Source: JACKAF01 sp041391485
GTDB taxonomy: Bacteria; Bdellovibrionota; FAC87; UBA2466; JACKAF01
Length of the DNA stretch: 64,000 bases
Reading direction: 5' to 3'
Assembly (NCBI GenBank): GCA_041391485.1
Contig: JAWKNY010000019.1
Coordinates: 7,050 to 71,049 of the forward strand
Program-made: the position numbers and the translations under genes
Notes under the pieces: generated by a model
Database searches by the model: none
Told to the model about the DNA's origin: nothing
What the model saw: only the letters and a program-made list of their open reading frames with translations
Part shown: one piece after another, positions 1-8,938 of the stretch
Layout: each line of letters starts with the position of its first letter
How positions within the stretch are numbered: position 1 is the stretch's first letter

Positions 1-225
1 CGGCTGGATATAGACGACAATGGGCCGGGTATACCTGCGCAAGATAGCCCGCACATCTTCGAGCGTTTTTACCGTGGCCGCTCCGGCCGCCGCGTTCCCG
101 GAACGGGGCTTGGGCTTTTTACCGCAAAATTTATTGTGGAGGCCCACGCCGGCTCCTTGAAACTCATGCCCTCAGGTCTTGGCGGGACCCATTTTCAAAT
201 TGAGCTGCCAAGGGGGAACGTATGA
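1..225 (+). CDS. Sensor histidine kinase, C-terminal part (5' truncated by window edge)
   Basis: The frame is open from base 1 to the TGA at 223-225. It encodes the end of a HATPase_c domain: the G1 box DNGPGIP, an F box IFERFYRG and the G2 box GTGLGL, followed by the final strands of the ATP lid fold. The protein would autophosphorylate a histidine, outside this window, and pass the phosphate to the regulator that follows. Its stop overlaps the next start as ATGA, so the two are translationally coupled and very probably a cognate pair. The sensor domain and input signal cannot be judged. Confidence 0.9.
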   Translation, partial: RLDIDDNGPGIPAQDSPHIFERFYRGRSGRRVPGTGLGLFTAKFIVEAHAGSLKLMPSGLGGTHFQIELPRGNV

Positions 226-920
226 GCGCGTTGATTTGCTTTGTTGAAGACGAGCCGACTATTTCCCAGTTTGTATCCGACAGGCTTCAGCGTGAAGGCT
301 ACCAAGTCTCCGCTTACCGATCGGCGGAGGAGGCCATGATCGTCGAACGCAGCTGGGATCTGTACATTTTAGACATCATGCTTGAGGGAGACATCTCTGG
401 GCTTCAGATGTGTGCGTATTTACGAGAACGCGAACCCAATATCCCTATTTTGATGCTCTCAGCCCTCTCCGAGGCTACCAACCGCATCGAAGGCCTGCGC
501 GTCGGTGCGGACGACTACCTCACCAAACCCTTTGAGATGGAAGAGCTTCTGCTTCGGGTTTCCGCCATGCTACGCCGCCGCGGCTGGTATGGGACTCTGC
601 CCGACGACTCCGCCGTTTATCGTTGGAAGGACAAATGGGTAGACTTCAGAAAGTTTGAGGCAGGCCGTGGACGGAAGAAGTTCACCCTTACCCAGAAAGA
701 ATGCATGCTCATGAAGCTTCTCATTGAAAAAAAGGGGGAAGTGGTCACCCGCAGCGAAATCCTAGACAAAGTCTGGGGATACAATGTATTCCCGAGTTCA
801 CGCACCGTAGATAATTTCATCCTACGGCTGAGAAAGTATTTTGAATCGAATCCCGGAGAGCCCAACAGCATCCATGCAGTCCGTGGGCTCGGCTACAAAT
901 TTACCCCGGAGGCCCTATGA
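222..920 (+). CDS. OmpR/PhoB-family response regulator
   Basis: 232 residues. Residues 1-118 form a receiver domain with the acidic pocket EDE (9-11), phosphoacceptor D51 in YILDIML and the conserved K102 in LTKPF. Residues 135-230 form a winged-helix DNA-binding domain, including the typical VWGYN, SSRTVDNFILRLRKYF and VRGLGYKF segments. It is coupled by ATGA overlaps to the kinase before it and to hemE after it. Co-transcription with haem genes suggests, but does not show, that the pair responds to redox state or haem. Phosphorylation by the upstream kinase is inferred from the gene order. Confidence 0.93.
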   Translation: MSALICFVEDEPTISQFVSDRLQREGYQVSAYRSAEEAMIVERSWDLYILDIMLEGDISGLQMCAYLREREPNIPILMLSALSEATNRIEGLRVGADDYLTKPFEMEELLLRVSAMLRRRGWYGTLPDDSAVYRWKDKWVDFRKFEAGRGRKKFTLTQKECMLMKLLIEKKGEVVTRSEILDKVWGYNVFPSSRTVDNFILRLRKYFESNPGEPNSIHAVRGLGYKFTPEAL

Positions 921-1945
921 AACCCGACATTATTCGACATCTAGAAGGCGAGTCCTTGGGGCGTTTCCCCGTTTGGATGATGCGACAAGCAGGCCGGTAC
1001 CTCCAAAGCTATAGGGACATCCGCAAGGAGAACTCCTTTTGGGAGATGGTCAGTCGGCCCGAAGTGGCGGCGAAAGTCAGCTTGCTTCCACTGGAGGTTC
1101 TGGATGTGGACGCGGTGATTTTCTTCTCAGACATTCTTACCCTGCCCTACGGACTTGGCGTGCCGGTAGAGCTACAAGAGGGTATCGGACCCGTACTTCA
1201 AACTCCCCTGCGATCGGAGAAGGATTTCGCAACCTTCCAAAGTTTTGATCCCGCTCGCCATACCGGATTTGTGGGTGAGGCCCTAACGACCATCCGCGAG
1301 AGTCTGCACCCCTCCAAAGCGCTTTTTGGGTTTGCAGGAGCGCCCTGGACGGTCGCCAGTTACCTGATCGAAGGCCGCTCCAGCCGCGAGTTCAGGCACC
1401 TGCTCGGCTGGATGCAGAAAGATCCCAAGAGCCTCACGCGGGTACTGGAGACGTTGGCCGGAGCCACGACGAGCTATCTGGAATACCAGGTGCGATCCGG
1501 TGCGCACGCCATCCAGCTTTTTGATACCTGGGCGAGCGTGTTGCCCCTGAACTTCTACGAGGAGTTTTATTTGCCCGTTGTGAACGGAATTTTCGAAAAA
1601 CTCGCACCGCTGGGAGTGCCGCGCATTTACTATTTCAAGCAAGCGGCGCATTTAGTACCTGCAGTTGCCAAACTGCAGGCAGACATTCTGAGTGTGGATA
1701 GCAATCTCTCCCTGCCACAGTGGTCCGCTCTTTTTGAAAATCAATTCTCGTTGCAGGGCAATTTGGATCCCACGACACTACTGCAAGAAGAAAGCACCGT
1801 ACGGTTGAAGACCCGTGAACTTGTGCGACAAGCTCGGGAACTCACCAAACCGGCGATTCTCAACCTGGGGCATGGAATTCTAAAAGATGTTCCGGTGGCA
1901 AACGCCAAGGCTTTCGTGGACGAAGCCCGCACGTTATGGGTCTAA
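917..1945 (+). CDS. hemE: Uroporphyrinogen decarboxylase
   Basis: 342 residues, the normal family length. HemE decarboxylates the four acetate side chains of uroporphyrinogen III to give coproporphyrinogen III in the cytoplasm. The N-terminal signature PVWMMRQAGRYL is present, as are the FSDILTLPYGLG segment with the catalytic Asp, GFAGAPWT, and the late FDTWAS and NLGHG motifs. The start overlaps the response regulator stop (ATGA), and the next gene, hemN, begins 4 bases after its stop. The two genes carry out consecutive steps of haem synthesis. Confidence 0.97.
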   Translation: MKPDIIRHLEGESLGRFPVWMMRQAGRYLQSYRDIRKENSFWEMVSRPEVAAKVSLLPLEVLDVDAVIFFSDILTLPYGLGVPVELQEGIGPVLQTPLRSEKDFATFQSFDPARHTGFVGEALTTIRESLHPSKALFGFAGAPWTVASYLIEGRSSREFRHLLGWMQKDPKSLTRVLETLAGATTSYLEYQVRSGAHAIQLFDTWASVLPLNFYEEFYLPVVNGIFEKLAPLGVPRIYYFKQAAHLVPAVAKLQADILSVDSNLSLPQWSALFENQFSLQGNLDPTTLLQEESTVRLKTRELVRQARELTKPAILNLGHGILKDVPVANAKAFVDEARTLWV

Positions 1946-1949
1946 GACT

Positions 1950-3308
1950 ATGGATTTGAAGACGCTATTTATGAAGTACAGCCGGCCGGGTCCGCGCTAC
2001 ACTTCCTACCCAACCGCCCCCCATTGGAGTGACGAAATTGGAGTCGAAACTTACAAGGAAACGCTACGCACCTCGGATCCTTCGGTGCCTCTGGCGCTTT
2101 ACGCGCACATCCCGTTTTGCGAATCGCTCTGCTACTACTGCGGGTGCAACATCAAGATCACCCACGACGCAGCGGTTTCAAACCCTTACGTAGACGCGCT
2201 TATCGCCGAGATCGATTCGGTTTCAGAAGCGCTGGGATCGCGGCGACATCTCAGTCAAATCAGCTGGGGCGGCGGCACCCCGACGTTCCTTCCAGTTGCT
2301 GAGATCCAACGCTTGCAGCGGCACACCCTTCGCCATTTTGATTTGGAGGACGATGCGGAAGTCAGCATAGAAATAGATCCTCGGGTGACTAGCCAGGAGC
2401 AATTGAGGACTCTGCGGCAGGAAGGCTTCAATCGGGTCAGTCTGGGCGTGCAGGACTTCGATCCGGAGGTTCAGCAAGCGGTCAACCGAATCCAAAGCCC
2501 GGAAATGACGCAAGAGATGCTCGAATTCTGCCGCAGCCTGGGATACCGGGGCATTAACTTTGATCTGATTTACGGGCTTCCCTTTCAAACACTAGACCGG
2601 TTTACGAAGACCATCGACCGAGTGATCGGCATGCGCCCCGATAGAATCGCACTGTACAACTACGCCCACCTTCCAAGTCTGCGCCCCCACCAACGCATCT
2701 TGGAGAAAAACCCCATGCCGCAGGTAGAAGAGCGCGTGGCGATTTTTACCTTGGCGTACGAGCAACTGCTCGCCGCGGGTTACGTAGCCATTGGAATGGA
2801 TCATTTTGCGCTGCCGGATGACGAACTCAGTCTGGCCTTGAATCGCGGCACGCTGTACCGCAATTTTATGGGCTACACGGTAAAGCGCGGGACACACCTG
2901 CTCGGCATTGGTGCCTCCGCCATCGGTGAAATCAATGGAGGGTTCTTTCAGAACCTCCGTGAGGTTGGCCCCTACCAAAGAGCTGTCCACCAGGACGGCT
3001 TTGCAACTTTCCGCGGTTGTCTGCTTAGCGACGATGATCGCCGACGCAAATGGATCATCCAGAACCTGATGTGTCGCTTTGAAGTCCCCTTCACTTTATA
3101 CCGTCAGCAATTTGATGAAGATTTTGAAGTCCGCTATGATGAGGAATTGAACGCCTTGGAAGAGCTGGATCAGGACGGACTTCTGGAGCGCGATGCGTCC
3201 TGCGTGCGTTGCACCCCTCTGGGTAGACTCTTCGTGAGAAATGCCGCCATGGTGTTCGACAGTTATCTGAAAAACGAAAAAACCACGGCGTACTCGAAGA
3301 CACTATGA
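1950..3308 (+). CDS. hemN: Oxygen-independent coproporphyrinogen III oxidase (radical SAM)
   Basis: 452 residues from the ATG at 1950; an upstream in-frame start at 1887 lies inside hemE and is less likely. The radical SAM cluster motif is CESLCYYCGC (CxxxCxxC), with GGGTPTFL as the SAM-binding glycine segment and EIDPRVTS downstream. HemN_C follows, with LGIGASAIGE. Length and N-terminus (MDLKTLFMKYSRPGPRYTSYP) match true HemN rather than the shorter HemW. The enzyme makes protoporphyrinogen IX anaerobically. The stop overlaps the next start as ATGA. Confidence 0.96.
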   Translation: MDLKTLFMKYSRPGPRYTSYPTAPHWSDEIGVETYKETLRTSDPSVPLALYAHIPFCESLCYYCGCNIKITHDAAVSNPYVDALIAEIDSVSEALGSRRHLSQISWGGGTPTFLPVAEIQRLQRHTLRHFDLEDDAEVSIEIDPRVTSQEQLRTLRQEGFNRVSLGVQDFDPEVQQAVNRIQSPEMTQEMLEFCRSLGYRGINFDLIYGLPFQTLDRFTKTIDRVIGMRPDRIALYNYAHLPSLRPHQRILEKNPMPQVEERVAIFTLAYEQLLAAGYVAIGMDHFALPDDELSLALNRGTLYRNFMGYTVKRGTHLLGIGASAIGEINGGFFQNLREVGPYQRAVHQDGFATFRGCLLSDDDRRRKWIIQNLMCRFEVPFTLYRQQFDEDFEVRYDEELNALEELDQDGLLERDASCVRCTPLGRLFVRNAAMVFDSYLKNEKTTAYSKTL

Positions 3309-4069
3309 AATGGTTAAAGAAAATTTTTGGATCCGGGACGGCTATCGTCCTTTGTGAAGACCACGTTCCCGATCGGCAAACCTTTGCGGAAAAGTTGGAC
3401 GAGATCGGCAAATACTTCAAATTTGCGAAGTTGGGCGATGTCGTACAGAATCTACGTCAGGGAACCCTTTCCAGCCAGGCCGCATTTTGCCTGGAAAATC
3501 CCCGAAAGAGCACTTTTCTCAACGCCGTGCCGGAGCTGCTCGATCGGAACATCCCTTTCACACTTTTTCTCAATGTGGACTGTATTGGTTTGAATCGCTT
3601 ACCCATACAGGAAGAAATCGCCATATATAAGAGTCACTACGCGGAAGCTTTAGCCGATGATGCGACTCCGGAAGATCTCAGTTGGGTAAGTCCACAAGAC
3701 GCGGAAGCGCGTTTGGACTCGTGGCGCAAGAGTGTGGGGCCCTTTCCCATAGAAGCGCAAGATCCCACACGCTACTTCGCTACTTGGGGACAGATCCTCG
3801 AAATCCCGCCACAGCAGGTCGAGTACGGGATGCACCTCAGTACAAAACCGGAAGGAAAACTCGTTCTGCGTCACGAAGAAGCGCTCGACTTCATCCGAAT
3901 TCAGACGAAACAAGCGGTGCGACACGCCTTCTCCGCCTACTCGGTAAACCCATTCACCGACGGTTTAAAGACGTTGGGATTGGAAGCCGTCGTTTGTCGT
4001 CAGTCCCAAGGTGAACTCTCCGTGAAGACAAATGTGTTCGATATTCCAATTTGGAGTCTTGAGTCCTAA
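3305..4069 (+). CDS. Unknown protein, possibly a degenerate polysaccharide-deacetylase-like fold
   Basis: 254 residues, ATGA-coupled to hemN. There is no signal peptide or membrane segment. The stretch around residues 55-100 (AFCLENPRKSTFLNAVPELL, then NIPFTLFLNVDCIG) resembles the beta-alpha start of NodB-type deacetylases. The catalytic TFDDG motif and the HxxxH metal site are not recognisable, so enzymatic activity is doubtful. The coupling to hemN may reflect shared expression only. The resemblance to NodB is an impression from the pattern and was not tested by a search. Confidence 0.6.
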   Translation: MKWLKKIFGSGTAIVLCEDHVPDRQTFAEKLDEIGKYFKFAKLGDVVQNLRQGTLSSQAAFCLENPRKSTFLNAVPELLDRNIPFTLFLNVDCIGLNRLPIQEEIAIYKSHYAEALADDATPEDLSWVSPQDAEARLDSWRKSVGPFPIEAQDPTRYFATWGQILEIPPQQVEYGMHLSTKPEGKLVLRHEEALDFIRIQTKQAVRHAFSAYSVNPFTDGLKTLGLEAVVCRQSQGELSVKTNVFDIPIWSLES

Positions 4070-4133
4070 GAATTTTGTCCCACTTCTGCGTAAGAATTGG
4101 TAGCATATGCCCATAATCTTTCAGGAGTAGCCC

Positions 4134-4451
4134 ATGGCCACAAAAGTTGAAAAAGTCGGCATTAAAAAAGAAGAAGGCTATCTTTACTTCTTGGACAAAA
4201 AAGGAAATGTCTCCAAGGCAAAGATGGGACGCGGACGCAAGGCCGCCAAAGCGAAACCAAAAGTCGTTGCGAAGCTCAGCGTAAAAAGAAAGCCCGGCTT
4301 TCTTTACTTCATCGACAAGCAGGGAGATCTTTCCTGTGTGAAGATGTCGCGTGCTGGCCGCAAGCGGAAGTCCAAGAACAAAAGACGCCGCGGCGGAAAA
4401 GCTGCCAAGCGCAAAACCAAACGCACAAAAACAAAGCGTCGTAAGAAGTAA
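4134..4451 (+). CDS. Small highly basic protein with duplicated YLYF-DK-G-VS motif and histone-H1-like tail
   Basis: 105 residues, preceded by CAGGAG at 4122-4127. Two copies of one unit are visible: residues 11-35 (GYLYFLDKKGNVSKAKM) and 51-78 (GFLYFIDKQGDLSCVKM), each followed by an Arg/Lys cluster. Residues 73-105 are almost entirely K, R, G and A and should be disordered, as in histone H1 tails. A nucleic-acid-binding or nucleoid role is likely from composition alone. It has its own terminator and stands outside the flanking operons. The family is not one I can name. Confidence 0.85.
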   Translation: MATKVEKVGIKKEEGYLYFLDKKGNVSKAKMGRGRKAAKAKPKVVAKLSVKRKPGFLYFIDKQGDLSCVKMSRAGRKRKSKNKRRRGGKAAKRKTKRTKTKRRKK

Positions 4452-4480
4452 GTTCAACACGACGTGGCATAGCGTTTTTG

Positions 4481-4523
4481 AAAAAGGCCCGCTGAATCTT
4501 ACAAAAAGACAGCGGGCTTTTTT
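4481..4523 (+). terminator. Rho-independent terminator after the basic protein gene
   Basis: A perfect 8-bp stem GCCCGCTG (4487-4494) pairs with CAGCGGGC (4510-4517), with a 15-nt loop, and is followed directly by six T residues. Flanking A and T runs extend the stem, so it could also work in reverse. It separates the basic protein gene from the P5C dehydrogenase gene. Confidence 0.92.
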
Positions 4524-4591
4524 CGCCCACTCTTGTCCGTACCTCTCCTTAATGATACGCAATGTGGTTACAGTCTCTAAGGAGGGTTTGA

Positions 4592-6223
4592 ATGTCCAAT
4601 CTGCAGTCCAATGTTCCGGTCCCCAAAAATGAACCGGTTTTGAATTATCGATCCGGTTCTCCGGAAACCAAGACGCTGAAGAAACAACTAGCTGATTTCG
4701 AAGCTAGCCCCGTAGAGATTCCGATCATCATCAACGGCGAAGAAGTACGCACCGGCAAGACGGCTGAGATCCGGGCCCCGCATAACAAATCCTTGCAGCT
4801 GGGCTCCTTTCATCAGGCCGGCGCCAAAGAAGTTCAGGCCGCCATCGAAGGCAGCCAGAAGGCGCTAAAGGAATGGTCTCGTTTCTCCGCCGACGCACGC
4901 GCTGCGATTTTTCTGAAAGCCGGCGAGCTGCTCGCCACCAAATACCGTCCGATTCTGAACGCTTCCACCATGCTGGGCCAGAGTAAGACGGCCCACCAAG
5001 CCGAAATCGACGCCGCTTGCGAGCTCATTGATTTTTTCAGATTCAATGTCGCTTTTCAGAAACAGCTTTATGCCATCCAACCGGAATCGGCCCCCGGAAT
5101 GTGGAACCGATTGCAGTACCGCCCCCTGGAAGGATTTGTTTTTGCGGTAACCCCGTTCAACTTTACCTCCATTGGCGGCAACCTCCCCACGGCTCCGGCC
5201 TTAATGGGGAACGTCGCGCTTTGGAAACCAGCGTCGACATCGGTCTACTCCGCGTACTTCACCTACAAACTACTCGAGGAAGCGGGCCTCCCTCCCGGCG
5301 TTATCCAGTTCTTGCCCGGTCGCGGCGGGGACGTCGGCAACCCTGTTTTGGAATCCGACAAATTAGCGGGGATTCACTTCACCGGAAGTACCGATGTGTT
5401 CCAACACATGTGGCAAACGGTTGGAAACAATATCAAACGCTACAAGAGCTACCCGCGTATCGTCGGTGAAACCGGTGGTAAGGATTTTGTTTTCGCACAC
5501 GCTTCGGCGGATCGCGCGGCGCTCGTGACGGCGCTGGTCCGTGGCGCGTTTGAGTACCAGGGGCAAAAGTGCTCGGCTGCCTCAAGAGCCTACATCCCCA
5601 AAACCGTCTGGTCGGCCATCAAAGAAGAATTGATCTCACAGGTGGAATCCATTCGAATGGGCGATGTCACCGATTTTAGAAATTTCATGGGTGCGGTCAT
5701 CGACGCGGGTTCCTTTGAAAAACTCAAAGGCTATATCGAAGCCGCCAAAAAAGATCCAAACGCCGAGATCGTGGTCGGCGGCCATTGCGACGACAAACAG
5801 GGCTACTTCATTTCTCCTACGGTTATTGAGGCAAAGAAACCAGATTACGCAACCATGCAGGACGAGCTCTTTGGCCCTGTTTTGACGGTGTATGTCTATG
5901 AGGACAGCAAGTTTGAGGAAACACTCGGTCTCTGCGACAAGACCTCTCCTTACGGACTGACCGGGTGCATTTTTGCGCAGGATCGCGCGGCAGTCGATCG
6001 CGCTTCCCTGGTTCTTGAGCACAGCGCCGGAAATTTCTATATCAACAACAAGCCCACAGGCGCCGTGGTGGGACAACAGCCCTTCGGTGGCAGCCGGGCC
6101 TCGGGCACCAATGACAAAGCGGGAAGTCTTTTCAATTTGGTCCGTTGGGTTTCCATGCGAACGGTTTCAGAAACCTTTGCTCCCCCCACCGATTACCGAT
6201 ACCCCTTCATGGAGGCCGAATGA
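4592..6223 (+). CDS. 1-pyrroline-5-carboxylate (glutamate semialdehyde) dehydrogenase
   Basis: 543 residues, the length of the stand-alone P5C dehydrogenases (ALDH4 type) rather than PutA. It oxidises glutamate semialdehyde to glutamate with NAD+, the second step of proline breakdown. The catalytic Glu is in VGETGGKD and the nucleophile Cys in GQKCSAASR. The NAD-binding FTGSTDVF and the late QQPFGGSRASGTNDKAG segment are typical of the ALDH4 group. A strong AAGGAGGG (4579-4586) precedes the ATG. No proline dehydrogenase is seen in the window. The stop overlaps the following lipoprotein start (ATGA). Confidence 0.93.
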   Translation: MSNLQSNVPVPKNEPVLNYRSGSPETKTLKKQLADFEASPVEIPIIINGEEVRTGKTAEIRAPHNKSLQLGSFHQAGAKEVQAAIEGSQKALKEWSRFSADARAAIFLKAGELLATKYRPILNASTMLGQSKTAHQAEIDAACELIDFFRFNVAFQKQLYAIQPESAPGMWNRLQYRPLEGFVFAVTPFNFTSIGGNLPTAPALMGNVALWKPASTSVYSAYFTYKLLEEAGLPPGVIQFLPGRGGDVGNPVLESDKLAGIHFTGSTDVFQHMWQTVGNNIKRYKSYPRIVGETGGKDFVFAHASADRAALVTALVRGAFEYQGQKCSAASRAYIPKTVWSAIKEELISQVESIRMGDVTDFRNFMGAVIDAGSFEKLKGYIEAAKKDPNAEIVVGGHCDDKQGYFISPTVIEAKKPDYATMQDELFGPVLTVYVYEDSKFEETLGLCDKTSPYGLTGCIFAQDRAAVDRASLVLEHSAGNFYINNKPTGAVVGQQPFGGSRASGTNDKAGSLFNLVRWVSMRTVSETFAPPTDYRYPFMEAE

Positions 6224-6750
6224 AATTCTGGCTTTTGATGGCCCTAGCTCTGACCTTTATCGTCGGCTGCGCGGATGCGCTGAGCCCGGGCGAGTCCCGG
6301 CTCCGGGATAGCCTCTACAGCATTCCCGCCGACGCCTCTCGCACCCCTGAAAGTCTAACGGGCATTTGGGGAAGAAGTGAGAAGGGCGCCAACATCGACT
6401 TCGACGTGCGTCTGGGTATTGCGGCAAGAGAGGTCGTGATCGGGAACCGTTGCACCTTTTCCGACGGAACGGTGCTGTACGCTTTTGCGAACGTCTCCGC
6501 ACGCTTTCAGAATGGAAAAATCATTGCCACCGGTAGTGCTACGGGGCGCCGGGAAGAGAATAACAAAACGTGTTTTGTCAGCCTGGCGCTGGGTTCGTGG
6601 AGCTACTCCATCGATCCCACTCAGCTAAAGATCGGTGGTTTGTCCGCTTTTGGGGGCTCCCAGACTTCCAGCACCGGAAACCAGGTAGGATCACAGGTAA
6701 GCGCTACGGGTTGGTTGAAACTCGCCGACACGGAAGTCAGTTCGGACTAG
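6220..6750 (+). CDS. Predicted lipoprotein of unknown function
   Basis: 176 residues from the ATG at 6220, which overlaps the P5C dehydrogenase stop as ATGA; a longer frame from 6145 would run inside that gene. The N-terminus MKFWLLMALALTFIVGC is a lipoprotein signal peptide with Cys 17 as the acylated residue. The rest looks like a small secreted beta-rich domain with two further cysteines (NRCTF, NKTCF). I recognise no family. Coupling to a proline-catabolic enzyme does not explain its role. Confidence 0.8.
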   Translation: MKFWLLMALALTFIVGCADALSPGESRLRDSLYSIPADASRTPESLTGIWGRSEKGANIDFDVRLGIAAREVVIGNRCTFSDGTVLYAFANVSARFQNGKIIATGSATGRREENNKTCFVSLALGSWSYSIDPTQLKIGGLSAFGGSQTSSTGNQVGSQVSATGWLKLADTEVSSD

Positions 6751-6754
6751 CTTC

Positions 6755-7816
6755 TTAGAGTAAGTTGTAGTCTGGGTAACGCTCGACTACGAAAGCCTTG
6801 AGGCGCTCTTTGATCTTTTCTTCGATCTGTCTGGCTCTTTCCTTGCTCACTCCGAACTCATCGCCCAGCTCCTGTAAGGTTTTGGGTTTTTCGGAGATCA
6901 AACGCTGATCGAAGAAGGATTTGTCTCGCCCTTCCAGTGTCGACGAAAATTCTTCCAATATCCTTTTGAAGTGCGTTCTCTGTTCGGAATCCGCCAACGT
7001 ATCGTCCACCGCTTGGGCATCGTCGGCAAGAAACTGAATATGTCTTTTATCATCATCCGAAGCTGTCGGCGCATCCAGGGAGACGTCCCGGCCGCCCAGA
7101 CGTTGCTGCATTTCCACGACGTCTTTCTCTCTGACATCCAGCCGACTCGCCAAGAGCTTTAGGCGCTGCGGGGGCGCAATCCCCTCTCGCTCCAGACGGG
7201 CCTGCTCTTTTTTCAGACGATAAAAAAGCTTTTTCTGCGCCTGCGTCGTCCCCATTTTGACGAGCGAGTAGTTTCGCAAGATGGCGTCCTGCATATAACT
7301 GCGAATCCACCAAACGGCGTACGTCGTGAGTCGAACACCACGGTACGGATCAAACTCTTCCACCGCTTTCACAAGGCCCATGTTCCCCTCCTGGATCAGA
7401 TCCAGGAGTTTCAGCCGGTAGTTGATGTATTGGTAAGCGATCTTCACCACAAACCGCAGATTGCTCGTGACGAGTTTTTGGAAAGCGTCCCGATCGCCGT
7501 CTTTCTTGTAAACCTGCGCCAGACGGGCTTCCTCCTCGCGAGTCAGGAGCGGATACTTGTGTACTTCCCTCATGTAAGCCTGTAAAAGAGGATCCGCTTG
7601 GCTGGGAGCGATAGAGGTGTTTTTGGCCGCTGCTGGAAGCCTAGTCACGCGTCCTAAATTAGAGCGGGTCTGTGTAGTCTTTTTCGGGCCTTTTCCGGAA
7701 GTTTTTGTCGCCTTGCCAGTCTTGGGTGTCTTCTTGGAGGAGGCGGGTTTTTTAGGGCGGCGCGAGGCTGAACTCGCTTTCTTGCGCTTGGCAGTCATGG
7801 CATTATTAGATAGCAC
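6755..7816 (-). CDS. rpoH: RNA polymerase sigma factor, RpoH (sigma-32) type
   Basis: 353 residues from a GTG at 7816; an ATG 18 nt downstream (7798) is an equally possible start, and neither has a good ribosome site. Region 2 shows NLRFVVKIAYQY, DLIQEGNMGLVKAVEEFD and TYAVWWIRSYMQ. The RpoH-like box follows as TQAQKKLFYRLK, and region 4 ends in LQELGDEFGVSKERARQIEE. It should direct the heat-shock or general stress regulon. The first 55 residues are an unusual Lys/Ala/Ser/Pro-rich extension before the usual start of sigma-32. Confidence 0.9.
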   Translation of the reverse strand: MLSNNAMTAKRKKASSASRRPKKPASSKKTPKTGKATKTSGKGPKKTTQTRSNLGRVTRLPAAAKNTSIAPSQADPLLQAYMREVHKYPLLTREEEARLAQVYKKDGDRDAFQKLVTSNLRFVVKIAYQYINYRLKLLDLIQEGNMGLVKAVEEFDPYRGVRLTTYAVWWIRSYMQDAILRNYSLVKMGTTQAQKKLFYRLKKEQARLEREGIAPPQRLKLLASRLDVREKDVVEMQQRLGGRDVSLDAPTASDDDKRHIQFLADDAQAVDDTLADSEQRTHFKRILEEFSSTLEGRDKSFFDQRLISEKPKTLQELGDEFGVSKERARQIEEKIKERLKAFVVERYPDYNLL

Positions 7817-7839
7817 ATTATTTCTAAGAATGGTTCATT

Positions 7840-8484
7840 GTGGATAGGCTTTTTGAATACCTGACTGGACTCTCTGGCGGAGCGGCATACTGGATCGTAT
7901 TCGGTGTCCTGGTTGCCTGCGGACTTGGGTTTCCTCTTCCTGAAGACATTCCTCTCATTGCGGCCGGTTACCTGACATGGGAAGGTTCCATGCAGCTTGG
8001 CCTGGCGCTTCTCACCACCTTATTGGGTGTGTTGATTGGCGACAGCATGCTTTACTTCATCGGGCACAAACTGGGTCGGGCCATGCTCGATCACGAGACT
8101 TTTCAAACCTTTTTCAAACCCGAAAAAATACGGCGGACCAAAGCTTACTTCAGAAAATTCGGCGTCAAGATCGTGTTCTTCGCCAGATTTGTTGCGGGTT
8201 TCCGCGCGGTGGCCTTTTTCACTGCGGGTGCCATGCACATGAAATACACCCGCTTCATCCTGCTCGACGGGCTGGCCGCGCTACTCAGCGTACCGGTCTG
8301 GATCGCCATCGGGTACTACCTAGGCCACTACTTGGGCGATGAGATCGAACAGATTCTGGTGCAGATCCGTCACTTGAAGAACTACGCAACGATAGGAATT
8401 TTCTCTATCTTTGCAATCGTCGTCATCCGGATTGTCATCAAATACCGACGCTCACAAGAGAAACTACACCCCGGTGGGAAGTAG
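7840..8484 (+). CDS. DedA-family inner membrane protein
   Basis: 214 residues from a GTG at 7840. The profile shows several membrane segments, the early GLGFPLPEDIPLIAAGYL motif and the characteristic FFARFVAGFRAVAFFTAG re-entrant segment of DedA/SNARE-associated proteins. Family members act in phospholipid (undecaprenyl phosphate or PE) flipping and proton-motive-force maintenance. It is divergent from rpoH, with only 23 nt between the starts. Its 3' end overlaps the convergent ogt gene by 47 nt. Confidence 0.9.
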   Translation: MDRLFEYLTGLSGGAAYWIVFGVLVACGLGFPLPEDIPLIAAGYLTWEGSMQLGLALLTTLLGVLIGDSMLYFIGHKLGRAMLDHETFQTFFKPEKIRRTKAYFRKFGVKIVFFARFVAGFRAVAFFTAGAMHMKYTRFILLDGLAALLSVPVWIAIGYYLGHYLGDEIEQILVQIRHLKNYATIGIFSIFAIVVIRIVIKYRRSQEKLHPGGK

Positions 8485-8938
8485 GAAACTGGAAGGTTTC
8501 GTGGTTGAGCAGCCACTTCTTCTTGCTGAGTCCCCCACTGAAGCCGCCAAGGCCTCCGCCAGAGTGAATCACCCGGTGACACGGAATGACGATGGGAAGC
8601 GGGTTGCGGCCCACAGCATTACCGACGGCGCGGCTGGCGCGCGGGCTGCCCACCGAATGGGCGATACTTCCATAATTCGTTGTCTCACCAAAGCCCAGTA
8701 AGCGCAGCGAATCCCACACACGCACCTGAAAATCGGTTCCCGTCAACGAAAGCGGAAGCTCGAAAGCCTGCCGGCGCCCTTCAAAATACTCTTCAAGCTG
8801 TGCCAAAGCGTCTACGTGCAGCTCGGTGAGGGCCTGCTTCTTGTGGTTCTGGAAGCGGATTTCGCTTAAACCCTCTTCGCTCGCGTAAACGCTGATCTTG
8901 CCAATAGGGGTTTGCAAAATGTTACTGGTATATTTCAT
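8438..8938 (-). CDS. ogt: Methylated-DNA--protein-cysteine methyltransferase
   Basis: 166 residues. The start is the ATG at 8938, which overlaps the upstream rhomboid-like stop as ATGA; a GTG at 8944 is also in frame. The active-site motif IVIPCHRVI and the DNA-binding helix segment TTNYGSIAHSVGSPRASRAV are intact, as is the GGFSGGLSKKKWLL C-terminus of the domain. It removes methyl groups from O6-methylguanine in a suicide reaction. The last ~20 residues extend past the domain and overlap dedA on the other strand. Confidence 0.94.
   Translation of the reverse strand: MKYTSNILQTPIGKISVYASEEGLSEIRFQNHKKQALTELHVDALAQLEEYFEGRRQAFELPLSLTGTDFQVRVWDSLRLLGFGETTNYGSIAHSVGSPRASRAVGNAVGRNPLPIVIPCHRVIHSGGGLGGFSGGLSKKKWLLNHETFQFPTSHRGVVSLVSVGI

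Noticed and set aside
1887..1949. Longer hemN start inside hemE
   Set aside because: It would add 21 residues with no similarity to HemN, whereas ATG 1950 gives the conserved N-terminus 4 nt after the hemE stop.
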